A stretch of 64,000 nt of DNA. Source: Phytoseiulus persimilis (lineage: Eukaryota > Arthropoda > Arachnida > Mesostigmata > Phytoseiidae). The translations under genes and the position numbers were made by a program. The stretch is from the NCBI GenBank assembly GCA_037576195.1, contig CM075102.1:15372745-15436744 (forward strand), read 5' to 3'. How positions within the stretch are numbered: position 1 is the stretch's first letter; the number at the start of each line of letters is the position of its first letter. Shown piece after piece: positions 13,601 to 25,500 of the stretch. The notes below the pieces were generated by a model. The model was given only the letters and a program-made list of their open reading frames with translations, was not told where the DNA came from and ran no database searches.

Positions 13601-15420
13601 CAGAGGGAGCTCGAAATCGGGAGGGGAGACGGTGAGAGGGAGGAGGTCGCCGTCGACGGCTGATATCATTGTGAGAAAAGAGTGCTTTCGCAGCTCACGA
13701 GGAGCGCGTGCATTGCACGTGTCCTAATGAGTGAGTCCTGAATCAGGGTACAGGAGTATGGAGGGGACAGTTTGAAAACGAGATTCGAGGGGGGAAACAG
13801 TGTTGAGGTGGGTGCTCTTTTGCCAGATGTCGCCTTTTGCGCGACGGTCAGAGAGCGCGGAGTCAGCTCGCCGCTCATCCGTACGAGCAACCATGGGCCC
13901 GAATCCCAGCATGTGAGCGAGAGAAATTGAGGGAGCACGCCTGAATTCGATTAAAGCTCTTCCATTGACGCCAACCGTGACATCGGAAGATTGAATTTTT
14001 TTCACTCGAGCGCCTGGGTAGTACGTGTTGGGCGAGGATTAGCACGAAATGCACGACGAGGAGGGAGAGCAGTTGACACGAGGGCGGGAAGAGAGGCGAA
14101 ATGAGGGGATCTGCAAAGATGCAGCTTGGCACAGGTGTAATGATCGTCAGCGAGCGTTGGGCACCTCGACCGCGTGTGAGGCCGCTGCGACCGGAGTGAG
14201 TCTCAGTCGTCAGCCAGTCAGTCGGGCGGGCGGGCGGTTGAGGCGGATTTATTGAAAATGACATTAAACGGATTTGGGCCTCTGAGGTGTTAATGGAAGG
14301 CGTTGACTGATGGCCTCGATGTTTTAGCTGAGGTTTTTTTTCACTGTTTGCTTTTTCCTTTTTCACTCAGCGTGCACCGCCACCGCGAACGCCCGGTGGA
14401 GGGCTCCTGCGAGTTGTCTCTCCTCGAAGGATCGATTCTGACATTTGTTTCTCTGTTCCCAAAGTCCATCTCACGCTTGGACGTGGATTATTTCAAGAGG
14501 CGTTGTCGTCGATGGAGAAACACGAAACTCTCTCGAGTAGATTCTTCCACGGAAAGGCGCGTATGGCTCAGACACAGCAAACACTGGCTGCAGAATCGAA
14601 AACGGAACAGACAGCAAATAAAGCGAGTCTCGGGAGAATGTGAACGGAAAACTACGCGGGGTGTGGGAAACTGTCGGCTTGGAAAAAATATTTTGGCTGT
14701 TTGCAGGACTGTCGTGAACACGCGCGCGGCTGAAACAAAAAAGAATATCTGAAAAGAGAAAGCGACCGAGGCAGAGAGCAGTCGCACTAGAAAACGGAAT
14801 TTCCAGGACGACTCCGGTTTCGGACGGAAGGTGGCCCAACCTAGCCTCATTTATTTTGCATACGACGAGGAAGAATCGCGGAGAATATTCCGTCCCAAGG
14901 ACTCGTTCCGTTTCATCGCGGTGCGAAAATTTCACTCGGTTCTGAGGTTGCAACCGTTTTTCGGTTCGAGTCGTGGTGTTCGCCGTCGATTCCGTCTGTG
15001 TTCCCAGACTGCGCTCCAACATGTGCTGGCGGCAACGTTCTCGTTTTGCCCTGATGGAAGCCGGAATGGCAGCGCGTCCGAATGAATCTATTCTCAATTG
15101 AAGCAAAACGAAGCAGCGACCGAACAACGAGACTTCCATAAACCGCGAGACCAGACCGAGCAACGCCAGACGCGGTTGGGGGGTCGCCAACTGGCAGGCG
15201 CTCGTTCCGAACAGGGAACACTCGCCAAATATGAAATAGACATTCCCACTGTGAGTTCTGTCAGGGTTTGCGAAGTCTGCTGCTCTGCTTGATAAGGTAG
15301 AAGACAACCGTCGACAGGAAAATCGAGAGAACAACCCAGTCATGCACGGAGGCGAGCAGCAATCACCTTGACGGCTCGGCGTGCCCAAGATGGAGTGTGA
15401 ATCGCGCGAAAAATTAAATC

Positions 15421-16502
15421 TACTTCGAGTGTGTGCGCTCCGTGTCGTGAGTCGTCTTCCCGTTCTCTACTTTCTCACCCCGTGCTGCTCCCGTGTGTTC
15501 CGTCTGTCGTCCTGTTTGTCGCCCTAGGTGTCCCTCCCGAACTGGGTCTCTGAGCTAGTGGGAGCGGCGGACCACCAGCACTCTCGAGTGAAGTGCGCAC
15601 GAAATGTGAGGGGAAGAAGTGAAGTGCTCTGTTGAAAGAAAGTTACTCGAAAACTTCGTTACCACCACCACCACAATTACTGCAGCCATCAAGACCAACA
15701 GCTGCTCTAGTTGCGAAATCGCTTCCTACACAACCTGTTAGCAGCTTTTGTGAAATCCTTGATAACAAACGAGATCTCAGGCAATAGGCGTAGCACTTGC
15801 GTCGATGATTCTCCTCCGTTTCTCGAGGACCCCGTCGCCGCCGTTGATGAGGACGACGAAGTTGTTGTGAAGTGTAGAAGACTCATAGTTTGTGGCTTCG
15901 TTCCTTGTTGGTTTGTGTACTTAGAGTTCTGTGTGTGTTGAGTTTTTACTTCTGGGTCTCACTTTCCACCGCAAACCCAGGCCGACCACTCGTCCAACGG
16001 GTAGGCGAGAGCGCACTACAAACGAGAGGGCGAACAAAGCTCTCCTAATCCGCCGATATTGGAGATCTTCTCGTTCACGTCTGTTGCTTCATCTCGAGGA
16101 CATTTCCCTCCTGTTTTTCCTTCCTTCACTCCTCACACTTGGGGTTTCCAAACAAACTTTTGCCAACACAAGCGCCACCCGCCTTCAGCGCATCAATAAT
16201 CTCGGGCGGGTTGCTTGTTGAGATTCCGAGAGAGAGTGAGAGAGAGACGGGAAGTGAAATAAACGAAGCGAAAGCCAGAGGTGAAATATAGGTGCGGAGA
16301 CTTTGAGGATTTTTCGTTTTAGCGAAATTTCGGGGCAGTTCGGGCCACCAGCGAAAATGAAAAAGAGAGGGGAAAACTTCGGATTCCGATCTCGAGGTTC
16401 GGGTCAGATCATCCTGTTCAAGAACACTTCAAACAATAGCAGCAGCTGGTTACTGAGTTTTGGAGGGTATTGCCCCTTGAATTCAAGCAGTGCAAGTAGG
16501 CG
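15421..16502 (+). promoter_or_regulatory. Probable promoter and 5' leader of the latrophilin gene
   Basis: This stretch lies directly before the proposed start codon. It contains a pyrimidine-rich part (about 15450-15540), a CCA-repeat near 15661-15673, a GA-rich tract (16227-16248), and a T-rich run ending in TTTTAG at 16322 that could be a 3' splice site for a leader exon. No TATA box is evident. The transcription start cannot be fixed from sequence. It may lie near 15.4-15.5 kb or just after the GA tract. A short uORF (16357-16506) ends on the receptor start codon. The assignment as leader rests on position and on the signal-peptide exon that follows. Confidence 0.45.
16227..16248 (+). promoter_or_regulatory. 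GA-rich tract, GAGA-factor-like
   Basis: Repeated GAGAG groups lie about 255-275 bases before the proposed receptor start codon. In insects such tracts near promoters bind GAGA factor (Trl), and they mark TATA-less, paused promoters. Binding in this organism is inferred only. Confidence 0.35.
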
Positions 16503-16506
16503 ATGA
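16357..16506 (+). CDS. Upstream ORF overlapping the receptor start codon
   Basis: An ATG in good context (purine at -3, preceded by GCGAAA) opens a frame of 49 codons. Its TGA stop at 16504-16506 shares bases with the receptor ATG at 16503, giving an ATGA junction. No domain or membrane segment is visible, and the peptide is rich in Ser, Gly and Asn. This geometry is typical of uORFs that limit ribosome access or work by termination and reinitiation. It matters only if this stretch is in the mature mRNA. A plausible splice acceptor ending at 16322, just before the uORF, would include it. The peptide itself may have no function. Confidence 0.4.
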   Translation: MKKRGENFGFRSRGSGQIILFKNTSNNSSSWLLSFGGYCPLNSSSASRR

Positions 16507-16563
16507 CAGCGCGCACCTATCTATTTGCGTTCCTGTTCTCACAATCCCCGATTCTCTTTTCAG
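16503..16563 (+). CDS. Cirl: Cirl exon 1: start codon and signal peptide
   Basis: The ATG (G at -3) is followed by 20 codons with a hydrophobic core (YLFAFLF then PILFS), typical of a signal peptide for the secretory pathway. The exon ends with one base of a split codon at a strong donor (CAG|GTGAGC). The next exon begins with the two bases that complete Asp (G|AT), followed by KTKYLTTYACEG, which matches where the lectin domain begins in arthropod Cirl. The phase match and the signal peptide are seen directly. The partner exon 31 kb away is inferred. Another small phase-1 exon, or an alternative first exon, could exist in between. Confidence 0.72.
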
Positions 16564-19500
16564 GTGAGCGAAGAAAAAAGACGGAGCGGCTGATCAACAC
16601 AGTTCAGGGAGAGCGGCTTCGGGAACAACGCATGCGAAGGGAAAAAGTAGCGAAACTCACGAGCAAACAGGAGTTAAACAGCGGACGAACGAGTGACTGA
16701 GTCACCACACCGTCCACATCATCATAATACAAAGCGTGGTTCCCGCGGGAGCTTGAGATACAGGCCAGTTGTGCTCGCTTGCACTGTCTGTTCGCGATGG
16801 GTTGAGAGACCACAGATTCTCCTTTGGCCCCCCCCCCCCCCCGAGCCGATTCGTTGCTGATTCCCACCAAAACCATCCCGACGGGTGCCAACCACGAGTC
16901 GAGACAGTGGTCGGTAGCAAGTCTGAGAAAACAACGAGTGCTCGAGGAGATGGCGAAAATGCAAATGCGACAAACAACATTGATATATTGAAAGCTGAAG
17001 CGCCTCGACCCGCTGCGGAACCGGTGCACGACCCGGAGGGAAAGGTCTGTCCAGCTTCCTGCGACGCTGATTGCGGTTTGCCCTGAGCTGTACCCCGTCG
17101 GCCTGCGAACAGGCAAGGCAGGTGGTGAATGCAAATGTTACGAGAGGCACATTAGTCTCTGCTGCGCTCAGTTCGTCTTCCGCCCTTTCGGCCGGGTGAC
17201 CGTTGGTCTGAGTGTTTGTGGCTATTTAGAGGTCTACTTCGTATTCCTTTTCGTGCGCAGATTTCTTATGGGCATGGAGATAGCCAGGTGGGTGGCGGGT
17301 GCTGCTGCTGCCTGGGGAGGCATCCTCGGGATGGATGGCCTGCGAGGCGGGCAGGCTGACGGTTGCATGGAAATGCTATGGAAGGAGAGCGAGTCCACCA
17401 GTTGGGGCTGGTCCAGCAGCAGCAATTTGTTCAATAAGCCGTGTTTCATTTGGGTCGTCGTTGGCGACTGAATTTGAGGCCAATGAAAGCAGAAATTGCT
17501 CGGCCGACAAATGTTCAGGGGGAGAAGAACGAGAGAGCGACGAAGTGGTTTCCCGGCACTAAAGTGAAAGCTTCTTCGTTTATCTTATTTGAGCCTGTTC
17601 CTCTAAATTGCGAGAGCCAGCCAAGTCCATAGAGCTGGTCGAAGGAGGGGTTCGGAGGCACGAAATCAACTTAGTGACTCAGCTACTCAGCTTTTTGCAG
17701 TTGGATGAATCGTAATGATATCTACAGGTGTATGTACTGCACCACGGGCGCCTGGGGCCCTTCTAGCGGGTGGCATGCCACGCATCGCTCTCCCTTGCCC
17801 CGGGCTCTGACTCCGACTCGATGGTTTGGTCTTTCGCTGCGACGAGCAACCGAGCCGCTGCCTCTCCACCGCAGAAGTCGACATGAGACCGAGAATCCTG
17901 CGATAATTCCATCATCGACATGATCCTCATAAGTACAGAGTTGAGTCGCGGCACTCTATGAGCTCCGCGGGTGAGTGTCGTTCGTGAGCACCGCTGGAAA
18001 GCGCCGCGATTCGACAGATTTTTATCTATTGACATCAGAGGTTAATGTACTACTTGTCGTCGCTTGTTCCTTGGCTCGCTCCGGTCGGCTCCCTGTGCTC
18101 ATTGCGGAATCCTATAATTTCTTCAAATCATTGCAGCGGCGGCGGCCGGAGCAGCGGCAGCCACTCTTGACATATTCCTTATAATTAATGTTTGGGTCTC
18201 TGTGTGGCTGGAGAGCTGGCTGAATGTGCGCTCGCCAAATAATCGTTCGCCTAACGACCAAACAAGCGAGCTGCATGATGGTGCCCGAAAACGCGGAGAC
18301 ATTTCGTTATTACATGGTGAGCATCAAGTCGGCCGCCGGCCCTGAAAAGCGGAGCGGGATTTCAAGTCGCAGAAACGGCCGACGCGGAGCAGGGAACTTC
18401 ATGGAGTTGCCGAATCACAGAAAGAGCTATTCTCATACAGAAGCGCGGAGCCGGGGCCGGACTAGGTCGGTTCCAATCCTTCCGATTGGACCCGTGCTCG
18501 TCGTGGTTGCGTCGTGTTTGGAGCACGTCGGAGTCTCGCACCCGGACCGAGGGACTGTTTGACTGACGAACCGTCTGTTCCCCAGTCTGGCGGTTTGGCC
18601 CTTAGCGGCCCGTACGGCGCAGGTCAGCCGCAGGCTCTTGTCTGTTCTACGCTGTGTCTAAAGAATGGATCTGTTACGGACATCCCGACTCCCAGATCAT
18701 ATCAACCCGACAATGAGCGCTGCGGTGTTCGTCAGTCAGCTCACCGCTCGCAACGAACCAAGTCAGCGTCGGATCAAGCTTTTATGATGTAGAACCAACG
18801 CGCGGTTACGAAGCCCTCTACTGAATCCGTCCGATAGAACGAACCTCGGGAATCGCGAACAGTCAGAGTTCCTGCATGTCAGCTGGTGTTCCGTAATCCA
18901 TCCGCTATTCAGGACCGTGGACTACAGGCTCCGGGCACGTCTGGCCGTGGAGCAACCGCCCGCTCGTCTACGATCGAGGAGTCGGTGTCAATTTTTCCCA
19001 TCTTTGCAAATTTCCTCTTTTTGCCTCGTCAGTGGTCTAATTCCGCTGGAGGTCACCGAGACTGGGAGTCCGGTGGCTCCCATCAGTTTTTTTTCTCCAG
19101 GCTCGCGCACGAGACAAAAAGCGCATCCTAGGCTCGTCATCGTCCCGTGCTAGGGGAGACTAGGGGGGAAGCGGCGTCGCGTCGGAAGACAGATTTCGCA
19201 ATATGCCAATATGAGAAATAAGCTGTGGTTTCGCTTCCGTTCGTCGGCCGGTCTGCCCGTCCGCCCGCCAGACTACGGAAAAATAATTTTTCATTCACTT
19301 TCTACAGACAGGCATACAGCGAAAACGGGCGGGCGTGCTTTCAAAGTGGCCGCGGAAGTTGGCGTGTGAGAATGTTTCCTCTTTGAGTTGCTCTCCTCCC
19401 GGCGGTCGATCGGTTCGTTGGTGTCAAGTCCGACGCAAGAACGAATCACAGCGGGCCCAGTTCCTCGAGGACGTTTCCCTCGGAGACTTCGAACAAGCCG

Positions 19501-22500
19501 CAATGTTGCTCTTCGAAGATGACATCGCCGGAGGGGACGAACTCTGAATATTTCCAGTGGGCCGAACTGCCAACTCGGTCTTTTTTCCGGCGCGCACGAG
19601 AAGAAATAACCGATAACATTTCAACCTCGCACGGCGAGCGTATGCCAGCACTCGCAATGGCTGGACCGTCTGCGTCGAGGAGGCTGGCGTAGTAAAGGAA
19701 TACGTCTGCGTGGGCACAAGCGGTGGCCGAGCGCAGTTGGGTCGGACGTGCGGGCGAAGGGTTCGAAGAACGCGGCGCTATGACGGCGGCAGCCGCAGTC
19801 AATTGGTAGGGAGCCATTAACAGGCTCACACCTGGCGCTATGGTAATTTCTATGATCCGCTAGCCTTCTATATGAAGATGGTTACCATACTTGTGAGTGA
19901 GTGACTATGTGGATGTTTATGTGCGCATGGGGATGGCTGGCTGGGCCCTCAGCTAATGCCCATAACGGTTCACGAGAGGAGGTGCGAAGCGACCGGAGAA
20001 AATAAGGAAGGAGGGGAGGTAATCTGATTTAGGGCAACGAACAAGCATTCTACGGTTGCGCCGACGTCCTGCCAGTTGAGTTGGTTCCGTCGGGCGGCAG
20101 CCATGGAAGAACCGAGGGAGCCCAACCGCTACTGGTTGAGGCGCCGGGGGGAGCTGCTTATGAAGGTGAAGGGAGAAGGGGCAAGCTCCGTCTACTGAGC
20201 AGCTAATATACGCTTTCTCAACACGTAGCAGCTTGATGGAGAACGCGTGGAGGGCGTCGTATTAGGCCATATTAGTGCGTTTTCCCCTCGTTTCTCCGCT
20301 TTCCCAACCACCTCTCCGCATTCTGTGAACCTCTCGTTGTTCCTCTCGAAGCCGCCGTGTGTTCCAGGCAGGAACGGTTCCTTCGACTCGACGCCGGACA
20401 GCGGGCCCGCGGGAAGAAACCGAGAAGATGCTGCCGTTTCTCTTGCAATACCGTCGTCTGTTCTCAGACCCAGCCGTCGAAGGTCTGTGCCGACTAAGGA
20501 ACCTTCCGGGGCGGGATCGGATTCGAGCCGGAAAATAACTGTGCCGTTGCCGCATTTTCAAACGCATCTCAGTATGTGTCGCTACAAAAACGTTCTCAAC
20601 ATGTCTGTTCAACAACTGCTGTGAGGCAAGGCGGCGCTCGGAAGGGACTCGGCGGGCCTAAGGGCTTCCAAGAGGATTAAGCAAAGGCTGCTCCGACGAA
20701 GCGTTCGCGCCAAACGCACTCTACGACTGCGCGTTGGTTGTCGCTTCTCGTGAAGCCGTTGTTTTATTTGGCGAACGTCTTGCGAGTCCGGACCGCGACT
20801 TTTAGTAATTAGCGCCGGAGACCTCGGAACGTCCGCTCGACGCTCGCTCCCGATCCTTCGAAAATTCAGTTTCCGACGGAGGGTTCGAACGCATTGCCGT
20901 GCCCTGCTCGTTCGGACGGGGTCACGCCTGGGAATGTGTTCTCATGCCAAAGATCACCGTAAGTTCCGAGTCGATTCCGGCTCCGAAAGCCGCGGGCTTG
21001 TCGGGGCGAGCTCATGTCACCATGAATATCGGCTCTTGCTGGCCATGCTGCGTCTGCTCCCGGTGCTTGCAAGACGACTCACAGACTAATCTTGGCCTGC
21101 AGGCCTAATTATCCTACAACAAGCTGGTTTCGGTCGGCTTTGCATCAGAAAGATTGGTAGAATCCCCGTTGACAGCTAAGTGAATGTCGCGATGAGTCAG
21201 GAGGGGAGGGCGCACCTAGAAATCAATCTGAACGTCCTGGAATTTTTTCTACAGATCCCGTCTCAGGATTATCCCTCGGGCGGAGAGATCCCCAAAGCGG
21301 TTAACTCAGATTCCGGGGCAACTCTCGAATATGCTCCTGGATAATGCTGGGGCTCCCCGAGATTCGAGCTTGTCGTGATTGTCCCTGAGGATTCAAAGTT
21401 GTCATGTTAGTCCCGTGGAGGCGCGAGTGACATACGTGAGATGGTGTCGAGAAACGTCTCTGAGAGGAGGTGTTCGGGGAATCGCCCGCGTTGTTTGTCG
21501 AGACACCACTCGTCGCAAAAAGTGGGCTGGCTCATCTGGAGCCGGTTTCGTCGAAGAATCAAGAGGAGGCCGCAGCATTGAAATTCAACGTTGCCTCTTC
21601 TATCGACTAAATCGTTTGTAAACTCGACTAACGAACTCAGAGTGTCGCTGAAAAGCAGCTGTGCCGCCGCGTTCGCCTGCTGGGTAGCTCTTTCTCGTAC
21701 GAGCGACGCCTCTGGGGACCGGCTCAAATCAAATCAGGAGCCTCCCCAGGACGACGCGCCTTAGTTCGTCCTTCGTCTGTCTGTCCTCATGGCTCGCCGC
21801 TGCGTCCTCAGAGGAGGCTAGCCGAGCCTGGCGTTCAAGTGGTTTAGAGAACTTCGAGGAGATTGCGAAACTCTGGCGATACTTCGATCCCCTGAGACGC
21901 AATGGACGCTCGGTCACTGATGAGGAGCTAGCCGTCTTCGTCTCCTTTTCGGCAGCCTACAGGCTGCCAGCAGACCGGAGAAGAGCGGATGGGGGGGACG
22001 GACAGCAAACCCTCCACGCAAAGTTGCTCAAAACATCACTGTCCAGGTCTCCTCTGAGAGCTCCCCCCCTCCCCCTCTTCAGTCTCTCTCTCGGTTTCTC
22101 TTACTCGGAACCCAAACGGCGCCCTGCTGCCGGCGTACGGTATTGAGTCCCTCCCTCGGATCGAATGGCGGCGTCTGGTTCAGGAGAATGGAGCTCGAAC
22201 AGACGGACGGACACAGCCAAAGCCGTTGGTGATAAGGTGATCCCCTGGCGGATCTGCCTCGCTCGAGGGGTTCTGGAAATCCATAAAACTGCTCAAATCT
22301 CTTGAAAGGCTTGCGTGTTCTATCTCAGTCGGTTTCGGCCCTGTGTGAGCGGCCGGGAAATCCTGAACGAATCCAGACTCCTGAGCGCACTCGATTGAGG
22401 AGATATCCTTCGAGCGGGATCATCACCATCAGCGACCCTTCGATTCCCCTGTTCGAGGAGCTGGCGTCATCATTCCGCGGCGTTGGTCATCGTTCGCTTG

Positions 22501-25500
22501 TTAATCAGGGCAAAACGGGGCCGGGACGGCGGGGCAAAGAAGAAGGAGAGAGAAAACCGTGGCTGCAGGGAATCCTGAGGGGTTTGGCCCGCGCGAGCAC
22601 CAGGTGGAGATGTGAACGGCTCATTTGGCCGCGAGGGCCGTCTGGCATACGATGGAATCAGAGCATAGGGAAACGTTGGAGGAAAAAAAGGAAGAACGAT
22701 TTTTATCGCTCGATTCCAGCTCCTGCAATCCCCCCTTGGAGCCCAACAAGCGCCACCGATTTCCCGCCACCTCCCGCGTTCTTCCTCCCCCTAAACCCTT
22801 CCGTTGTTCAGCCGGAACGTTCTGCTTTCCCCAGCGTTCCCTCCCCTCCGCGGCACTTGGAGGGGCGCGCTTTCAGCTCTGTTCTTTTCGAGGAAAACCG
22901 CGGAAAGGAAAGAGCAATTGGAGTATTCCTATTCAGATCCTCTTCAAGCTGCGTCGAGGACGAAATCTTCTCTCCACATGCGGAAGTATTCTGGAAGTTT
23001 CCGCTCTACGCCTTGTTACGTTTCTTCGATTCAGTAATTCAATATTCTTCAGGCGTTTCCTGTTGTCTCTCCTGTTCTGGCATGCCGTCCCACACAACTC
23101 CTCAGGGTGTATTTAACTTTGGCTCCGAGCTCGGGCCCTCGGTGATCACTATCCCATGCCCCTTCACTCTTCTCCGGAAATCCCCGCTGTTCCTCCCCGA
23201 CGGATTTCGTTCTCTCCCTCTCGATCGCTCCTTATCCACATGTCTTGGGCCTTGACTTCCTTCCGCTCTCTCTCATCTTCCATTTGTTGCACTTCATTCA
23301 GTTAACAGATAACAACCTGCCGCCACTGAGGCTCCGAACAGCGAGATGAGGAACAAGATGAAGGGGAAACGAAAATGCTCGAGAAAGATCAAAATCCCAG
23401 TGTCTCAGTGTGTGTCGTCAGCGACTCACTCAGTGAGAAGTGGGCGGAAACTGCTGAATCTTTCACGAAGACCCACCAACCTCTCAAGGGGATCTTGTCA
23501 TTTCCAGTCTGAGCAATTTTCGAATCGGAATCCATCTACGGGAAGCTCAGCCGATGGGGCCGAATCCGTCTCTGCGGGAATCTTGTTTCTGGCTGGGACG
23601 GAACTTATTCACGTCTCCAATATGTTCTCGGCTGCAAGGGAACGGCCTCCCATTCCCCTCAAGGTTGAGTGCTACTTGTAAATCTGAGCTACTGGCGAAC
23701 CCTTCCTCTTTTCTACATGTCGTTTTTTTATTGAATCGGAGCAACTTTCCGCAAACGAAGCGTTGAGAGGGGTCTCCCGCGAACAAAGAAAGGATTCGGA
23801 GGTGAATGGTAATAATGGTCCGCCGACAACCGGAAGACTCTTCTGATGTGGTTCTCAACGTAATGCAGTTCTGGCGCTTGTCGGGATGGCCACTGTCTGT
23901 GTCATTACTGCGTTAGTTTGTCCTGACAAGCTGGTCGGACCGGTTGGTTCGCACTCTTCGCGAGATGGCTAAGCGGCGGATGGACGCTCGTTCAAACGGC
24001 CAGTACACTGGAGTTGCTGATGATCCACTGATTCCTCGGACAGCTGCGCCATCTCCACCGTCGATCAGGCGGAGCTCACTAAAAGATGCTCAGTGGTGGG
24101 ATCCGTCGGTGATTGTGGCCGCTGGCTGTGTTGAGGGCCGCAGCGATCACCAAATTGTTGTTGTTGTCCTTCCTTTTTCCTGACTCATCCGATTTCGATT
24201 TCAATCCTTCCGCCTTTCTTGATTCTCTCTGTTACATTTCGGGAGGGAAGCTGTACCGAAGCTCGGCGGGAAGGATTTCAACTCCTTTGGCTTGAAGAAA
24301 GAGTGGCTTGAAGGGATGCCTATTCAGCCCCTGAATTTCCAGACCTGACTCGAAAGCTGCCGTCCGGAGTTCCCGAGTCCGATGTGAGTACAACAGCCGT
24401 AAGACATCGACCGATTCATGTTCGGCTCGTGGGGATGAGGGAATCGATTATAACTCGTCTCGTCCAATCGGAGGCCACTTTGGATCCAATGCTGCCGACC
24501 ACGGACCATCGATCCGCTTTACACGTATCCGCAGACCCAGAGGCTGCGCGGCCGTCTGGAGGCCCAGTCGAGTCCCCGAATCCAAAACAACTCCACGTAC
24601 GAATAATGTGCACATGATCCTCTAGCAGTGCACGAAAGATCCTCTAGGGGTCAGAAGCGAAGGAGAGTGGATCAGAGAGACGTGCACGACTTCCAGCCGT
24701 GAGAACGAAGCCCAGAGGCATTCGGCTCAGAGTTATTGTTTGCGCTCACCCGGAATCTTTCCGGATGCGGGCACCGCCCTGGGATGAACGCCTGGCTTTC
24801 CTTCCTCGAGGTGTCTCTGTCGAACTTTCGAACCGAGGCGCACAGCAGAAAAGACTCGGCGAGAAGAACGCTCGCCTGACAGTTCTCACTTCCGGAAACT
24901 CATTCTTGGCGAGATGCATTCCAGAGAACACTTCAGTCTGGATCGGATCGCCAGCGGCATTTCGATCTGTCGATCATCCGATCCTCTCAAGAGGAGCCGG
25001 ACAAGAATATGGATCGCGGGACGGCGTGGCGTTGTAACACAAAGAGGCGTGGACGGCCCGATACCTGGTCTTCTGAAATAGAAACATCACAAGCTGTGAA
25101 GTTGCCAAAATGTAAAGTGACCACACGACGACCAGATTGCGCTGCGGCTATTTTCCAGACGGTAGAAAAATCCCGTTTAATGATGTTCCAAATAACTTCG
25201 TCGGAAGAGTCGTCTGCTCTAGGGCACCGTCAGCAGCAGGTGCGCTAGAGGTTGAATGACGCGATTCATAATTAAAGTGTCCACCGTAATTGTCGAGGTT
25301 GCTCTGTCAGTGCTTCGCTAGATGACTTGCTGAACGAAGCACAGTGAGACGGAAAGACAAACCGACAGACGGACTGACGGTCGCCGACTCGCTGCCGTCT
25401 AGGTAACGCGTCCCCTCGACTGCGGCAGTTGCCAACGGAAAAAAATGGACGACCAACCAAGCGCAAGGCTGGAGGTAGGGAGGGAGGGACGACGAATGGA

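Larger units (their letters stand above)
1..15420. other. Upstream region without a supported gene
   Basis: No reading frame here shows a recognisable domain, and none combines an ATG, balanced amino-acid composition and splice context. The open frames are rich in Arg, Ser and Pro, and several strands and frames are open at once, as expected in stop-poor GC-rich DNA. Visible structure is a TG microsatellite near 5.3 kb, a 72-bp purine-rich tandem repeat near 3.0 kb, a 22-G homopolymer near 7.6 kb, and purine- or pyrimidine-biased stretches around 12.1-12.2 and 13.5-13.65 kb. A TATAAA-like motif occurs near 9.67 kb without a convincing exon after it. Distal regulatory DNA of the receptor gene, or exons too small to recognise, could be present. 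Confidence 0.5.

Noticed and set aside
14471-15388. 305-codon minus-strand open frame
   Set aside because: The plus strand is purine-rich here, which depletes stops on the minus strand. The frame starts on TTG, is rich in Ser/Arg/Phe, and has no recognisable domain or splice context.
22302-23255. 317-codon plus-strand open frame
   Set aside because: It starts on TTG and has no in-frame ATG until near its end. A second forward frame is open in parallel, the composition is noncoding, and no domain is visible. Pyrimidine-rich sequence is naturally poor in stop codons.
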